A DNA stretch of 23,899 bases from CAYWXK01 sp964462515 (lineage in GTDB: Bacteria > Planctomycetota > Phycisphaerae > Sedimentisphaerales > Anaerobacaceae). Position numbers and translations under genes: made by a program. Where the stretch lies: assembly GCA_964462515.1 (NCBI GenBank), contig CAYWXK010000052.1:1-23899 (forward strand), in the 5' to 3' direction. Positions 23,824 to 23,899 of the stretch are shown here, one piece after another. The notes below the pieces were generated by a model, which was given only the letters and a program-made list of their open reading frames with translations, searched no databases and was not told where the DNA came from. Position 1 is the first letter of the stretch, and every line of letters starts with the position of its first letter.

Positions 23824-23899
23824 TTACTTGCTGGAACGGTCCAGTTTCAGGAGAGCGAGTCGATAGGGCAACTGGTCGTAGCGTCCGTTGATTGCCGGA
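23824..23899 (-). CDS. C-terminal end of a further gene, cut by the window edge
   Basis: The frame reads PAINGRYDQLPYRLALLKLD, then RSSK and a TAA at 23824-23826 on the minus strand. It ends about 76 bp before the GH43 start, in the same direction, so the two may be co-transcribed. 24 residues are too few to name a family; given the context, a carbohydrate-active enzyme is a reasonable guess. Confidence 0.5.
   Translation of the reverse strand, partial: PAINGRYDQLPYRLALLKLDRSSK

Overview
The window looks like part of a metagenome-assembled scaffold (it holds a run of exactly 100 N at 14173-14272) from a Planctomycetota bacterium, most likely of the Phycisphaerae/Sedimentisphaerales type. This is inferred from gene content: eukaryote-like Ser/Thr kinase with an N-terminal zinc-finger, FHA-PP2C phosphatase, pseudopilins with a short leader, very large secreted LamG/beta-helix and GLUG-repeat proteins ending in a dockerin-like DLAILAxxWL motif, and polysaccharide/glycan-degrading enzymes. 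No rRNA or marker gene is present to confirm the taxon.

Layout. 1-2043 (minus strand): the N-terminal two thirds of a GspE/PilB-type secretion ATPase, preceded by a membrane-anchored helical protein. 2044-2657: AT-rich spacer with a 51-bp imperfect direct repeat and a palindrome over a TATAAT box. 2658-12409 (plus strand): FHA-PP2C phosphatase, zinc-finger/Ser-Thr kinase, a type II pseudopilin and a roughly 1,700-residue exported LamG-LamG-beta-helix protein. 12410-17078 is an accessory, repeat-rich stretch: a 223-residue conserved hypothetical protein, a 40-residue-repeat beta-propeller gene of Bacteroidota/Ignavibacteria character that has lost its type IX secretion tail, an HNH-like fragment, a dispersed repeat, and a GLUG-repeat protein. 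17147-18275: an MtfA-like M90 peptidase and a small lipoprotein behind a consensus sigma-70 promoter. 18328-23899 (minus strand): two closely related tRNA-Arg genes, an exported YtcJ-like amidohydrolase, a GH20-type glycosidase, a GH43-type glycosidase, and the last 24 codons of another gene.

How it fits together. The phosphatase and kinase are adjacent, co-oriented and likely act on the same phosphoprotein network. The divergent GspE and the pseudopilin belong to type II secretion/type IV pilus-like machinery, which could export the large LamG and GLUG proteins. The right-hand block is a glycan utilisation region. The intergenic DNA is unusual: hairpin repeats, short degenerate tandem repeats that run into start codons, and inverted GGTGTCC-type repeats. 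I found no CRISPR array, integrase, complete transposase or clear novel defence system. The strongest odd signals are the decaying T9SS-type propeller gene, the hairpin repeat family that also sits inside a coding sequence, the structured leader of the giant LamG gene, and a pseudopilin whose start and leader are written in repeat DNA.
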